DNA of 57,905 nucleotides, taken from assembly GCF_001544355.1 (NCBI RefSeq), contig NZ_BCQI01000019.1, positions 1 through 57,905 of the forward strand, in the 5' to 3' direction. The notes beneath the pieces were generated by a model. That model did not search any database, had not been told where the DNA came from, and saw only the letters and a program-made list of their open reading frames with translations. The stretch's first letter is position 1. Each line of letters starts with the position of its first letter. Position numbers and translations under genes: made by a program. The stretch comes from Alicyclobacillus acidiphilus NBRC 100859 (GTDB lineage: Bacteria > Bacillota > Bacilli > Alicyclobacillales > Alicyclobacillaceae). Below, one piece after another: positions 40,316 through 48,599 of the stretch.

Positions 40316-41269
40316 TCAAGATTTGTGCAAACCAAATCTATCTCTTGCGAGTTGTTCGTCTACCCGCATTTGCTCGATCAACGCCTCAGTCGTCGTAAAT
40401 TGGATTTCGTCCCGCGCCCGGCGCAAAAATGAAACGGATAGGTCCTTGCCGTACAAATCGCCGTCAAAGTCAATCAAATATGCCTCTACCTCGTACGATG
40501 TACCGTTTACAGTGGGCCGATAGCCAGCGCTGATCAACGTATACCAGTATGTATTGTCCGTGGCCTTCACGCTGTGAATTTCGGCGATTCCCTCGTACAC
40601 CCCTGGCGCCGGCAGGACAAAATCGTCAATGCCGCCGAGATTCGCGGTTGGAAATCCCAATTTGCGCCCGAGACCTGCACCATGTACAACCTCACCCGTC
40701 AGCGTATAAGGGCGGCCAAGGAGGGCTTGGGCGGCTTCCACACGCCCGGCTTTGACGTGGCAACGAATGTCAGAACTGCTGACGACGCGTTCGTTGACGG
40801 TGACAGGTGGGACTACAGTGACTGGCACGCCGATCCGACTGCATAGTTCGACGAGTTCGTCTGTCGTAGAATGAACTCCCTTTCCGAAGTTAAAACCATC
40901 TCCGACCACCACTCGCTTCAGGTTCAATCCGGCGAGATGCTCCAAGACGAAGATTTCAGGCGACGTCTTGGCGTATTCCTCCGTAAAGTCGATCTCGTAC
41001 AGTCTATCGACACCGTATTGCTCAAGCAGTCTCCGTTTTTCTCGTACCGGTGTCAGCGCGCGCTGATAATCGGGATCGCGCTGCAAAGTCCAACGAGGAT
41101 GCGGCCAAAGACTGATGACGCCAAGCTGCCCGCTGCCCGCATATTGTCTGGCGGTTCGAATGACGGCTTGATGGCCGATGTGAACCCCGTCGAATTTCCC
41201 AATACACAACACGAATTCGTCGGAGCTTCGAGGTGGTGCGTACGCGACTTCGAAGATTTCCACGCTCAT
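40316..41269 (-). CDS. ribF: Bifunctional riboflavin kinase / FAD synthetase
   Basis: A 317-aa enzyme that makes FMN and then FAD. The N-terminal nucleotidyltransferase has IGKFDGVHIGHQAVI (HxGH, about residue 31), and the C-terminal kinase has GRPYTLTGEVVHGAGLGRKLGFPTANL. In most Firmicutes ribF sits beside truB and rpsO. Here it stands alone among sporulation and metal genes, so it could be a second copy. The start at 41269 has GGAGGA-type sequence upstream. Confidence 0.9.
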   Translation of the reverse strand: MSVEIFEVAYAPPRSSDEFVLCIGKFDGVHIGHQAVIRTARQYAGSGQLGVISLWPHPRWTLQRDPDYQRALTPVREKRRLLEQYGVDRLYEIDFTEEYAKTSPEIFVLEHLAGLNLKRVVVGDGFNFGKGVHSTTDELVELCSRIGVPVTVVPPVTVNERVVSSSDIRCHVKAGRVEAAQALLGRPYTLTGEVVHGAGLGRKLGFPTANLGGIDDFVLPAPGVYEGIAEIHSVKATDNTYWYTLISAGYRPTVNGTSYEVEAYLIDFDGDLYGKDLSVSFLRRARDEIQFTTTEALIEQMRVDEQLARDRFGLHKS

Positions 41270-41424
41270 GTCCTCCGTTTCGTTGACGATTTCATAACCA
41301 ATCTCTTCACCGATCTCTGCATAGAGCCCGCTTGGTCATTGTAATCATTCGGTGTCGATCGTTCAACGAGGCAGAGGCCTGTCTATCTTCATTCGTTAAG
41401 TGGATCTACGAATCCAGATTAGCG

Positions 41425-41453
41425 TTGACTAATATTTAGTCTAAATTTAATAC
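41425..41453 (+). promoter_or_regulatory. Promoter with overlapping palindromes before the VIT gene
   Basis: -35 TTGACT (41425-41430), 17-bp spacer, -10 TAATAC (41448-41453). Two palindromes interleave in the spacer: GACTAATATTTAGTC (41427-41441) and ATTTAGTCTAAAT (41434-41446). Such AT-rich palindromes resemble DtxR/MntR-family sites, so metal-dependent control is a reasonable inference. Confidence 0.6.
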
Positions 41454-41485
41454 TTGCCATGTACAAAACAGCAAGAGGTGATCAT

Positions 41486-42214
41486 GTGGCACTCCTATCG
41501 CCATCGCAAAGGTTGGACGAACTGTTGGGCAACGACAACAATCGCGTCGCTGGATGGATCGGCGACGCGATATACGGTGTAAATGATGGCTTGGGCGCCA
41601 TTTTTGGAATCATTGCGGGGGTTGCCGGATACACGTCCGACAGCCGTACGATTTTGATCTCAGGTTTATTCGGCGCGTTGGCCAGTACGCTGTCGATGGG
41701 GGCTGGCGCCTGGTTGGCCACGAAATCGGAAAACGAATTGATGGAAACGACCTTGGCGAAGACCCAGCAATCCATCGAAGCCGATAGAGACCGCGAGATC
41801 GAAACGCTGGCCTTGATTTATCAAGTGAAGGGGTTTAACGAGGAGAACGCTCGGCACATTGCGGAGACCATCGCCGAGGACGACGAAATCTTCCTGAAAA
41901 CCGTCGCTCAAGAAAAACATGGTCTGCATGAGTCGATCAGGGGAAATCCGTGGTCATCTGCGGTGTCGGGATCGGTATCGACATTGATTGGCGCCATTGT
42001 GCCAATGATTCCGTTCTTTTTCACCAGCGGCACAACAGCGTTAATCTTAGCGGCTTTGATCTCGATTTTGGCGCATTTTGCGGTCGGTGCGGCAAAAAGT
42101 TTGGTTACAGTCCGTTCCTGGTGGTCCAGTGGTTTGGAAATGACCATGGCGGGGATTATCGTGGGCGTGGTGTCGTATGGATTGGGATTTCTGGGAAACA
42201 TCGTGTTGAAGTAG
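41486..42214 (+). CDS. VIT1/CCC1-family iron/manganese transporter
   Basis: A 242-aa membrane protein. The opening GWIGDAIYGVNDGLGAIFGIIAGVAG and SGLFGALASTLSMGAGAWLATKSENEL are the first two helices of the VIT family, which move Fe(II) or Mn(II) out of the cytosol. The central charged stretch with many Glu (REIETLALIYQVKGFNEENARHIAETIAEDDE) corresponds to the cytosolic metal-binding domain. GTG 41486 has an AGAGG site seven bases upstream; the ATG at 41459 falls just behind the -10 box and is less likely. Confidence 0.83.
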   Translation: MALLSPSQRLDELLGNDNNRVAGWIGDAIYGVNDGLGAIFGIIAGVAGYTSDSRTILISGLFGALASTLSMGAGAWLATKSENELMETTLAKTQQSIEADRDREIETLALIYQVKGFNEENARHIAETIAEDDEIFLKTVAQEKHGLHESIRGNPWSSAVSGSVSTLIGAIVPMIPFFFTSGTTALILAALISILAHFAVGAAKSLVTVRSWWSSGLEMTMAGIIVGVVSYGLGFLGNIVLK

Positions 42215-42258
42215 CCAGCCAACTGGCCACGGAGCCATTTTCGACATGCAACGCGGAC

Positions 42259-42300
42259 CGGACTGACTCTGTTCGAATCATGCTGAACAGAGTCAGTCCG
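42259..42300. terminator. Long hairpin between convergent genes
   Basis: A 16-bp perfect stem CGGACTGACTCTGTTC / GAACAGAGTCAGTCCG with a 10-nt loop, between the VIT gene and the convergent gene at 42314. It is probably a bidirectional terminator. Confidence 0.75.
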
Positions 42301-42313
42301 ACTCCTTCGCGTT

Positions 42314-42697
42314 TTACCAGAACCACAGTCCCCAGAGCAGGTAAATGATGAGGAACGACACTGCCCAACGGCCCCAGCCGTAGCCGGCCCAACCTCCATA
42401 ACCTGCGCCGCCGTGTGGCCCATATCCCCCTACCGCGCCTGGACCATAACCGACAGCCGGGTAACCGCGGCGGCCGAATCCACCCCACCAAGCCAGGGCT
42501 ACATCGAGTCGATGGCTTTCGTCGTCGGTTATCTCGGTGCTCGCGAGTTGTGCGGGGATATATTGACGCGGGGACAACACAATCGCACTATCCTTGGTGA
42601 TCCGTTCAACCTTTCCGATGTGGTATCCGTATCGGGTCCGAAAGCCGACCCACTGGCCCACATAGCGTTGGCATTCCGCTCTTGTACACACATCCAT
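42314..42697 (-). CDS. Gly-rich protein fusing the YVG domain to a YjcZ-like tail
   Basis: A 127-aa protein of unknown function. The N-terminus QRYVGQWVGFRTRYGYHIGKVER matches the small protein at 16427-16720. The middle is Gly/Tyr-rich (about residues 72-106). The C-terminus GRWAVSFLIIYLLWGLWFW resembles the TRWAVVFLIIFVLF helix of the YjcZ-like micro-proteins next to it. It looks like a fusion of two small sporulation modules (inference). It lies 46 bp downstream of the 40-aa YjcZ gene on the same strand. Confidence 0.65.
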   Translation of the reverse strand: MDVCTRAECQRYVGQWVGFRTRYGYHIGKVERITKDSAIVLSPRQYIPAQLASTEITDDESHRLDVALAWWGGFGRRGYPAVGYGPGAVGGYGPHGGAGYGGWAGYGWGRWAVSFLIIYLLWGLWFW

Positions 42698-42742
42698 CCA
42701 GCCTTTCGATGTTTGGCCCCGGCAGCGGACAACCCGTCGTGA

Positions 42743-42865
42743 TCAATATACCGGCGTCGTCGTGCAAGTCGTTACATAGCTCGGTACGAGCAGGAAGAAC
42801 AGGACGAAAATAATCAGAAACACGACTGCCCAGCGGGTGTAAGCGCCGAATGTTCCACCGTACAT
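42743..42865 (-). CDS. YjcZ-like sporulation micro-protein (40 aa)
   Basis: From ATG 42865, with GGGGAGG upstream: MYGGTFGAYTRWAVV, a hydrophobic helix FLIIFVLFFLLV, and the tail PSYVTTCTTTPVY. It is the paralogue of the 34-aa protein at 39677. A CATAGTGT string about 35 nt upstream may be a mother-cell sigma -10. Confidence 0.8.
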   Translation of the reverse strand: MYGGTFGAYTRWAVVFLIIFVLFFLLVPSYVTTCTTTPVY

Positions 42866-43019
42866 ACAATCGCCTCCCCTCTAAGTCATTGCTGCACACT
42901 ATGCTAAGAGGCACGGCTTCGAGGGCGGTGTTCGTCCGCAGTCTTTGCAAAAATTTTTTGGCCGACGATCACGTTCAGTATGGCGGCGGAAAGGTAGGGG
43001 ATATTGGGACTGGAGGACG

Positions 43020-43415
43020 ATGTCTTACGAGGCGTCAGACGATGCGATTCGACAGGTATCCGTCCGCGAGAAGGCGATCGCGCTGACGTTTGACGATGGA
43101 CCAAGTCAAACGTTTACGGCGGTCGATCACGGTTACGCCATGGTGCTGTGGAGCGTGGACTCCAAGGATTGGGCGAATCCCGGCACAGCGACCATCGTCC
43201 GCAATGTTGTGAGCAACGTGCATCCTGGCGATATCGTCCTGTTTCATGACCAAGGCGGCGACAGAACGCAGACCGTGGAAGCCCTCCACCAGGTGCTCGA
43301 TAGGCTCAGCAGGAAAGGATACGCGTTTGTGACCGTCAACGATCTGCTGGACATCGCGTCGACGGATGAGCGGGGGCAGCATTATCCACCCCGGATTCCG
43401 TCTGGCGTATCCTAG
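43020..43415 (+). pseudogene. Polysaccharide deacetylase with internal deletion
   Basis: The frame starts as a NodB-domain protein (SVREKAIALTFDDGPSQTFT, catalytic Asp pair present) and then jumps to the C-terminal part VDHGYAMVLWSVDSKDWANPGTATIVRNVVSNVHPGDIVLFHD. The roughly 90 residues between these blocks, which hold the HxxxH zinc motif and the RPPYG motif, are missing, though the frame is kept. The product could not be an active deacetylase. The tail after HD is normal. Confidence 0.75.
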
Positions 43416-43434
43416 AGCGGGGCGGATTTGCAGT

Positions 43435-43971
43435 TTATCGATCGCGATGCTGAACAGCTCGTCTGGCAAGGTGGTTCTGACGAGCTTGGCGAACCGCTTC
43501 AGGGTGGCGAAGCGTCAGCATCAGTGCGCGCCCAAGCAGCAGTCCGGCGATGGAGAACAAATAGGGCAGCGAACTCGACGGCCCGTGAAACGCGGCGCCC
43601 GCTCCGAGCAGTGGCACGAGGGCGAAGCGGAGTCCGTAACGAATCGGGATCGAGACAAGCCAAAGCAGCAGGGACTTCACGGAACCGGCAACCATCCACA
43701 CGCCGTTCTCTTGGTAAACACGTACGATACGGCCGCGGATCAGGCCAACCAAGAAACTGAGCGCGAGCGTGAGCATCAGTGAAACCCAACCTGCCCAAGC
43801 GATCGAAGGGTTGCTTGCGGCCTCATAGAGCGCGTAGGCGCCGAGAATGAGCGGCAGGACCAGCAGTCGTCCGCTTAACGGCCGCGGCGTGAGTTGGCGT
43901 CGAATGATCAAGATCAAAATGATTGCGCCTATGATGATATCCTTTGCAATCGGCATCGCTGCAGTCGGCAT
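43435..43971 (-). CDS. CcdC/DUF1453-like membrane protein
   Basis: A 178-aa protein with about five membrane helices. The start MAPIAKDIIIGAIILILIIRRQLTPRPL-like pattern and the RGRIVRVYQENGVWMVAGSVKSLLLWLVSIPIRYG segment fit the DUF1453 (CcdC) family of unknown function. The ATG at 43971 has AGGAGGA. It is convergent with the deacetylase remnant. Confidence 0.68.
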   Translation of the reverse strand: MPTAAMPIAKDIIIGAIILILIIRRQLTPRPLSGRLLVLPLILGAYALYEAASNPSIAWAGWVSLMLTLALSFLVGLIRGRIVRVYQENGVWMVAGSVKSLLLWLVSIPIRYGLRFALVPLLGAGAAFHGPSSSLPYLFSIAGLLLGRALMLTLRHPEAVRQARQNHLARRAVQHRDR

Positions 43972-44137
43972 GGCGTTTCCTCCTAGATGGCTTTTTCATC
44001 TAGGAACAGCTTACACGCAAGAGGGCCCATCCGACGTCTACGCACGGATGGAAATCGACACGTGATGGGCTGGCCTGCGTATATCTTGAGATATAGACAG
44101 TGCGGCCGGAGAGGGAGCGTGATGGGGCAACTTGTCG

Positions 44138-44860
44138 TTATCGCACCATTCCCCTGCGAAGGGCGAACACGACAGCCTGGGTTCGATCATCCACGCCGAA
44201 CTTTTGCAGAATCCGGTGCACGTGCGTCTTGACCGTCCCTTCCGAAATGGAGAGTTTCGCCGCGATTTCGTCGTTGCGCAGTCCCCAAGCCATTTCTTGC
44301 AGAACCTCAAGTTCCCGGCCAGTGAGTTCCTCGAACGGTGCGACATCTTCCGGCTGCTCGATCCGGGCGTCCTCCATCGCTTGCGTCTTTCGCAATGAAG
44401 CTGGTGCATCGGATGGGGCGGCCTTCAGGGCTTTCGACAGCGCCTCCGACGCCGCAGGTGTACGATACAACGCTTCTCCACGGCAGACAGCCCGAATACT
44501 ATCCAGCAAGTCCATGGCATCCGCGTCCTTCAATAGGTAGCCGACCGCACCTGCGCGAATTCCGTCATAGACGTAGTCGACCACGTCAAACGTCGTCAGC
44601 AGCAGGATTTTCGTGTCCGGCAGCGCGGCGAGGATCTTGCTCGTCGCGGTCAGACCGTCGCCGCCAGGCATTTGGATGTCCATCAAAATCACATCCGGCT
44701 TGGTTGCCAAGGCCAGCTCGAAAGCGGCCAAGCCGTTCTCGGCTTCTCCGGAAACGCGCATATCTGGCTGCGTATCGATGATGTAGCGAAGGCCGTCGCG
44801 AATCAGCCGTTGATCGTCCACCAACATCACCTGGATAGCTGCGCCGTTACTGGCCGACAT
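44138..44860 (-). CDS. NarL/LuxR-family response regulator
   Basis: A 240-aa regulator. Acidic pocket Asp15-Asp16 and phosphoacceptor Asp61 (VILMDIQMPGGDG) form the receiver; the C-terminal LuxR helix-turn-helix is LTGRELEVLQEMAWGLRNDEIAAKLSISEGTVKTHVHRILQKFGVDDRTQAV. The linker (about 135-170) is longer than usual. It overlaps the kinase gene by 14 bp. Targets are unknown; family members often control envelope-stress or efflux genes. Confidence 0.88.
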   Translation of the reverse strand: MSASNGAAIQVMLVDDQRLIRDGLRYIIDTQPDMRVSGEAENGLAAFELALATKPDVILMDIQMPGGDGLTATSKILAALPDTKILLLTTFDVVDYVYDGIRAGAVGYLLKDADAMDLLDSIRAVCRGEALYRTPAASEALSKALKAAPSDAPASLRKTQAMEDARIEQPEDVAPFEELTGRELEVLQEMAWGLRNDEIAAKLSISEGTVKTHVHRILQKFGVDDRTQAVVFALRRGMVR

Positions 44861-46139
44861 TCGATCTCACCTCTTGCGCGGATGGTCTTCTCCACGGAAT
44901 CGTCGCTTCCACGAGGAAGCCGTGGGGCGACACTGGGCGACAGCAGCATTTCCCCCCGACGTCTTGGCATCTCGCCGACATGCCTCGCAGGCCAAATCCT
45001 GCCTGGGGCGGTTCGGACGGATTCGCCTTGCCATTGTCTTCGACCTGCAGTCGCACGAACAGGATCGGTCCGGCATCGGTCCCGTGCACCGATTCCACGC
45101 GATCCAGGCGGACGGTTGCGCTGGTCGCGCCGCTGTGGCGAACCATATTGGTCAACGCCTCTTGCAGCACTCGGTATAGCACCGCACCGGTTTCGAGCGG
45201 AAGGTCCCTGGTGTCATCCGATGGGCGAAACACGATGTCGATCCCGCTGTTCGCGCGCATTCCATCGACGAGCGCGGACATCGCCTGGATGCCGGAGATG
45301 GGCTCCGCATCTGCGACGTCGCGGACGGAACGACGCACTTCGTCGAGGCTCTGGCGGGCGATGGCGACCAAATCCTTGATTTGCTGCTCGGTGCCTTGGA
45401 CATCGCGCTGCACGCGAAATTGCAATGCTTGCAATTGGACGACGAGCGTGGTCAAAGCGTGTCCCACGCTGTCGTGGATGTCGCGCGCGATGCGGTTTCG
45501 CTCTTCCACCACAGCCAGTTGCATGGCCTGAACCGACATGTCCTGCAAATCGGCATGGGCCGCCTGGAGTGCGCGATGGGCTTTTTCCAACTCGGCCAGA
45601 TATTGAAGCTGCGCCTCGCGCGCCCGCCGCCGAATGCCGCTGTTGCGCGCGCCGACGAACACTCCGAGCAGTCCCGCCATATAGCCCGCGTACGCCACTG
45701 GGTGCGGGCCAAACGGGCGCTCGACGACCAACGGAATCACTGCGGCCGCAACGCCCATACCGCCGATCCACCACGTCCATGGCTCTTGCATCCGCCCACC
45801 GGCAATGCCGACGATGAAGTAGATCAGTGTCGCGCAAATCAACGTGTGCTGGAACGAAAACTCCCATACCACCGTGATGATGGCGATGAGACCATAGGGT
45901 ATCGCGTTCCACGCTGCGGACAGTCGCCGATGTGGAATGAGCGCAATCACGCCGCAATAGATCAAGCATTCGGCCACATTCATCATTCGCGTGAGCGCCG
46001 GACCATGGGTCATCGAATCCCACAGTACAAAGACCACAGCGAGTACGATGGCCGTGCGTCGAAGCAGCTTTGCCGTATACTGTCTCTCGATCATCACGGC
46101 ATCATGCCATCGGCTAACGAGTTTCGCATCCATCCGCAC
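44847..46139 (-). CDS. Membrane histidine kinase (HisKA_3 type)
   Basis: A 430-aa kinase. The first 165 residues hold about five or six hydrophobic helices without an external domain, then a coiled coil (about 172-205), the HisKA_3 box with His222 (RNRIARDIHDSVGHALTTLV) and an HATPase domain with LQVEDNGKA and FGLRGMSARCQDVGG. This is the DesK/LiaS-like layout in which the membrane part senses. GTG 46139 has AAAGGTGG nine bases upstream. It is the cognate partner of the overlapping NarL-type gene. Confidence 0.87.
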   Translation of the reverse strand: MRMDAKLVSRWHDAVMIERQYTAKLLRRTAIVLAVVFVLWDSMTHGPALTRMMNVAECLIYCGVIALIPHRRLSAAWNAIPYGLIAIITVVWEFSFQHTLICATLIYFIVGIAGGRMQEPWTWWIGGMGVAAAVIPLVVERPFGPHPVAYAGYMAGLLGVFVGARNSGIRRRAREAQLQYLAELEKAHRALQAAHADLQDMSVQAMQLAVVEERNRIARDIHDSVGHALTTLVVQLQALQFRVQRDVQGTEQQIKDLVAIARQSLDEVRRSVRDVADAEPISGIQAMSALVDGMRANSGIDIVFRPSDDTRDLPLETGAVLYRVLQEALTNMVRHSGATSATVRLDRVESVHGTDAGPILFVRLQVEDNGKANPSEPPQAGFGLRGMSARCQDVGGKCCCRPVSPHGFLVEATIPWRRPSAQEVRSNVGQ

Positions 46140-46181
46140 ATGGGCGTACCACCTTTACGAGCACTGCCTTTGGCCACTATC

Positions 46182-46685
46182 TTACCTGTCCACCGCGTCC
46201 GGAGCCACAATTTTGCTCACACCCGTTCGCCGGCAGGTCAACTCGACGCCGCCCGCCGCAAGCGCTCGTCTGCTCACCGTTATGCGGTGAGGCATGCCGA
46301 GCAGGTCGGCATCGGAGAATTTGACCCTTGGTGTGACGTCGCGATCGTCATACAAGACTCGTTCGGCACCGAGCTGTGTGTACAGGCGTTCCGCCAACTC
46401 CGAGATCTCGGCGTCGGTTCCAATTTGGACGAGGTGATACCGATAGGGTGCCACGGACTCCGGAAAGACGATTCCCTTTTCGTCGTGATTGTCCTCGATC
46501 ACGCACGCGAGTGTCCGTGTGATGCCTATTCCATAGCATCCTATCACCATGGACGTCAGCGAGCCGTTTCGATCCGCGTACGTAGCTCGCATCGGTTCTG
46601 AATACCGGGTACCAAGCTTGAAGATGTTGCCGCCGTGGACAATCGCATGTTCATTCCTCCCAAACGTCAAATAACCCCCGTCCAA
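46182..46685 (-). pseudogene. proS: C-terminal remnant of prolyl-tRNA synthetase behind its T-box
   Basis: The frame matches only the end of ProRS: GNIFKLGTRYSEPMRATYADRNG, MVIGCYGIGITRTLACVIEDNHDEKGIVFPESVAP (class II motif 3) and the anticodon-binding domain to the C-terminus. The first roughly 400 residues, including motifs 1 and 2 and the editing domain, are missing; homology starts a few codons after the T-box terminator. The TTG at 46685 lies in the terminator hairpin and is not a real start. A functional proS must exist elsewhere. Confidence 0.85.
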
Positions 46686-46925
46686 AAGGACGGGGGGTGA
46701 TCCCGTGGTACCACCTTCGTTGGCCGCGCGGGCCCACTTTGTTGCCGCCCCAATCTCGGCGCGGCCATCCGCTGTAACGGGCGGAATCCCGGACGGCTCG
46801 TCACCATCGGCTCAGAGGTGGGTTCCGAATGGATGCGACGTCCGATTTCTCACCAAACAATCGGCTCTCTGCGCATCGGATCCATGCGTACTTGCCTCGT
46901 CGAAGCTCCGTGAAAACTTTGATTT
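46675..46925 (-). promoter_or_regulatory. T-box riboswitch leader (proline type)
   Basis: On the minus strand, the leader shows the stem I pattern with AGAGAGCCG and GGTGAGA, a GAACCCACC segment that supplies a CCC proline triplet for the specifier loop, the T-box antiterminator bulge GGTGGTACCACG (46704-46715) and the terminator CCCCCGTCC-TTTT-GGACGGGGG (46675-46696) followed by TTATTT. All parts appear intact, although the downstream synthetase gene is truncated. Confidence 0.87.
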
Positions 46926-46931
46926 CCGCGT

Positions 46932-46961
46932 ACTATACACGAGGAAGAACTTGTCTGTCAA
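46932..46961 (-). promoter_or_regulatory. Sigma-A-type promoter of the T-box leader
   Basis: -35 TTGACA (46961-46956), 18-bp spacer, -10 TATAGT (46937-46932). The -35 overlaps the stop codon of the upstream MFS gene. Confidence 0.7.
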
Positions 46962-48598
46962 TCTCTCTGTTGTTTGCCATGCGGTTCCTGTCGATGGAAC
47001 AGGTCCTTGTTGCGAATCAAAATGAGGGCCAAAATGGTGCCCGCCGTCAAGAAACAGCCGGCGATGATCAAAATGTGAACCGTCGCGTCGACAAATGAGG
47101 TCCGGGCGATGTGCTGGATGGTCGGGAAGATAGGCTGGCTGCGGTAGGATGCTGCCGCGCTGCTCAAGCCAAGGCTCCCTGCGATGGGGCCGGCCGATTG
47201 CACCCCGTGAATCATGCTCGTTTGCGCGCTTGCCGGCAATCCGGATTTTAACGCTGTGATTTGGTTGTGGACCAGCGTGTTGTATCGGTTCGACAGCATC
47301 GCGCCGAGGAAGGCGATCCCGAAGGAAATCCCCACCTGCCTGCTCACATTGCTGACGCCAGACGCCATGCCGATTTTCGAAGGGTGTACCGTGCCCATGG
47401 CCAGGGATGACAGCGGTGGGTTCGCCATGCCGTTCGCGATCCCGGCGATGATAAACGCTGGCAGAAGCACCACCCAGTCCGCCGCTTTGTCCGACGGGGA
47501 GATGCGGGTCATGAGGAAGACCGCGATCGACATCAGTCCCAACGCCGTCACCAGCAGCCACTTAGGACCGAACTTGTCAGTCAGCCTTCCCGACAACGGC
47601 GCGCCAATCAATACGAGCGCGCTCATCGGCAACGTCCGAAGGCCGGCCTGCAATGAGTCGAAACCAAGGAAATTCTGCAAGTACAGAGTCAGGTAGAAGA
47701 ACAGCGAATACAGGCCTGCGCTGAGGCAAAACGCCGCGATCGCCGAGCCCGTGAAGCTTGGATTCTTGAACAGCCGCGGATCGATCATCGGATGTTTGAT
47801 GTAAAGTTCCCCGGTGATGAACACCGCGAGCGCCACCGCAGCGATGACAAACAGCGTCAGGATGTAGCCGGACGTCCACCCCTTGTCGTTGGCCTGCATC
47901 AAGGCGAGCACCAGGCAGAACATGCTGATGGAGAACGTAAGCAGGCCAAAGACGTCGATGAACCTCGAAGCCCGTTCATCCTTCGATTCGTGAATGGCCC
48001 ACGCCGACAAGATGATGCCGATCACGCCAATCGGCACGTTGATGTAGAAGATGGACTGCCAGTTGACCTTTTCCACGAGGAGGCCGCCGACGAGCGGACC
48101 AATGGCCGTCGCCAGGCCCGCGACGCCGCCCCAAATGCCAAATGCCGCGCCGCGTTCTCTGCCGTGGAATTCGGTGGAGATGATCGACAGCGACAGCGGC
48201 ATCATCGCCGATCCGCCGATACCTTGGATCACCCGCGAGATATTCAACACGTCGATGTGCGACAGCCCCTGTACCGAAACATCGCCGGACAGGGCGCACA
48301 GCAGCGATCCTGTGCTGAAAACCCCCAAGCCGATCATAAAGATTTTCTTTCTCCCGAGGATATCCCCGAGTCTCGACGACGTCACCAGCACCACCGCCAA
48401 CGCGATGGCGTAGGCGTCAATGACCCACTGCAAGTCCGAAAATTGTGCATTCAGGCTCTTCTGTATCGTCGGCAAGGCGACGTTTACAATTGTCACGTCC
48501 AGCAATGCCATAAACAACCCGAAACACACGGCCGCCAAGGCCCACCATTTGTGCGATCGCTGAGGCGCTGTCTGCGCCTGTTCCCAACTCGTGCCCAT
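46958..48598 (-). CDS. MFS exporter, EmrB/QacA (DHA2) family
   Basis: A 546-aa drug-type exporter with 14 predicted helices. It opens with WWALAAVCFGLFMALLDVTIVNVALPTIQKSL, the DHA2 hallmark (motif D1), and has motif A-like DSSRLGDILGRKKIFMIG and motif C-like GPLVGGLLVEKVNWQSIFYINVPIG. It starts one base after the PadR gene on the same strand, so the two form an operon. The substrate is unknown. Confidence 0.88.
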   Translation of the reverse strand: MGTSWEQAQTAPQRSHKWWALAAVCFGLFMALLDVTIVNVALPTIQKSLNAQFSDLQWVIDAYAIALAVVLVTSSRLGDILGRKKIFMIGLGVFSTGSLLCALSGDVSVQGLSHIDVLNISRVIQGIGGSAMMPLSLSIISTEFHGRERGAAFGIWGGVAGLATAIGPLVGGLLVEKVNWQSIFYINVPIGVIGIILSAWAIHESKDERASRFIDVFGLLTFSISMFCLVLALMQANDKGWTSGYILTLFVIAAVALAVFITGELYIKHPMIDPRLFKNPSFTGSAIAAFCLSAGLYSLFFYLTLYLQNFLGFDSLQAGLRTLPMSALVLIGAPLSGRLTDKFGPKWLLVTALGLMSIAVFLMTRISPSDKAADWVVLLPAFIIAGIANGMANPPLSSLAMGTVHPSKIGMASGVSNVSRQVGISFGIAFLGAMLSNRYNTLVHNQITALKSGLPASAQTSMIHGVQSAGPIAGSLGLSSAAASYRSQPIFPTIQHIARTSFVDATVHILIIAGCFLTAGTILALILIRNKDLFHRQEPHGKQQRD

Positions 48599-48599
48599 T

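Noticed and set aside
45381-46601. 406-aa frame antisense to the kinase gene
   Set aside because: It is a shadow frame without a start signal or domain, opposite two clear genes.
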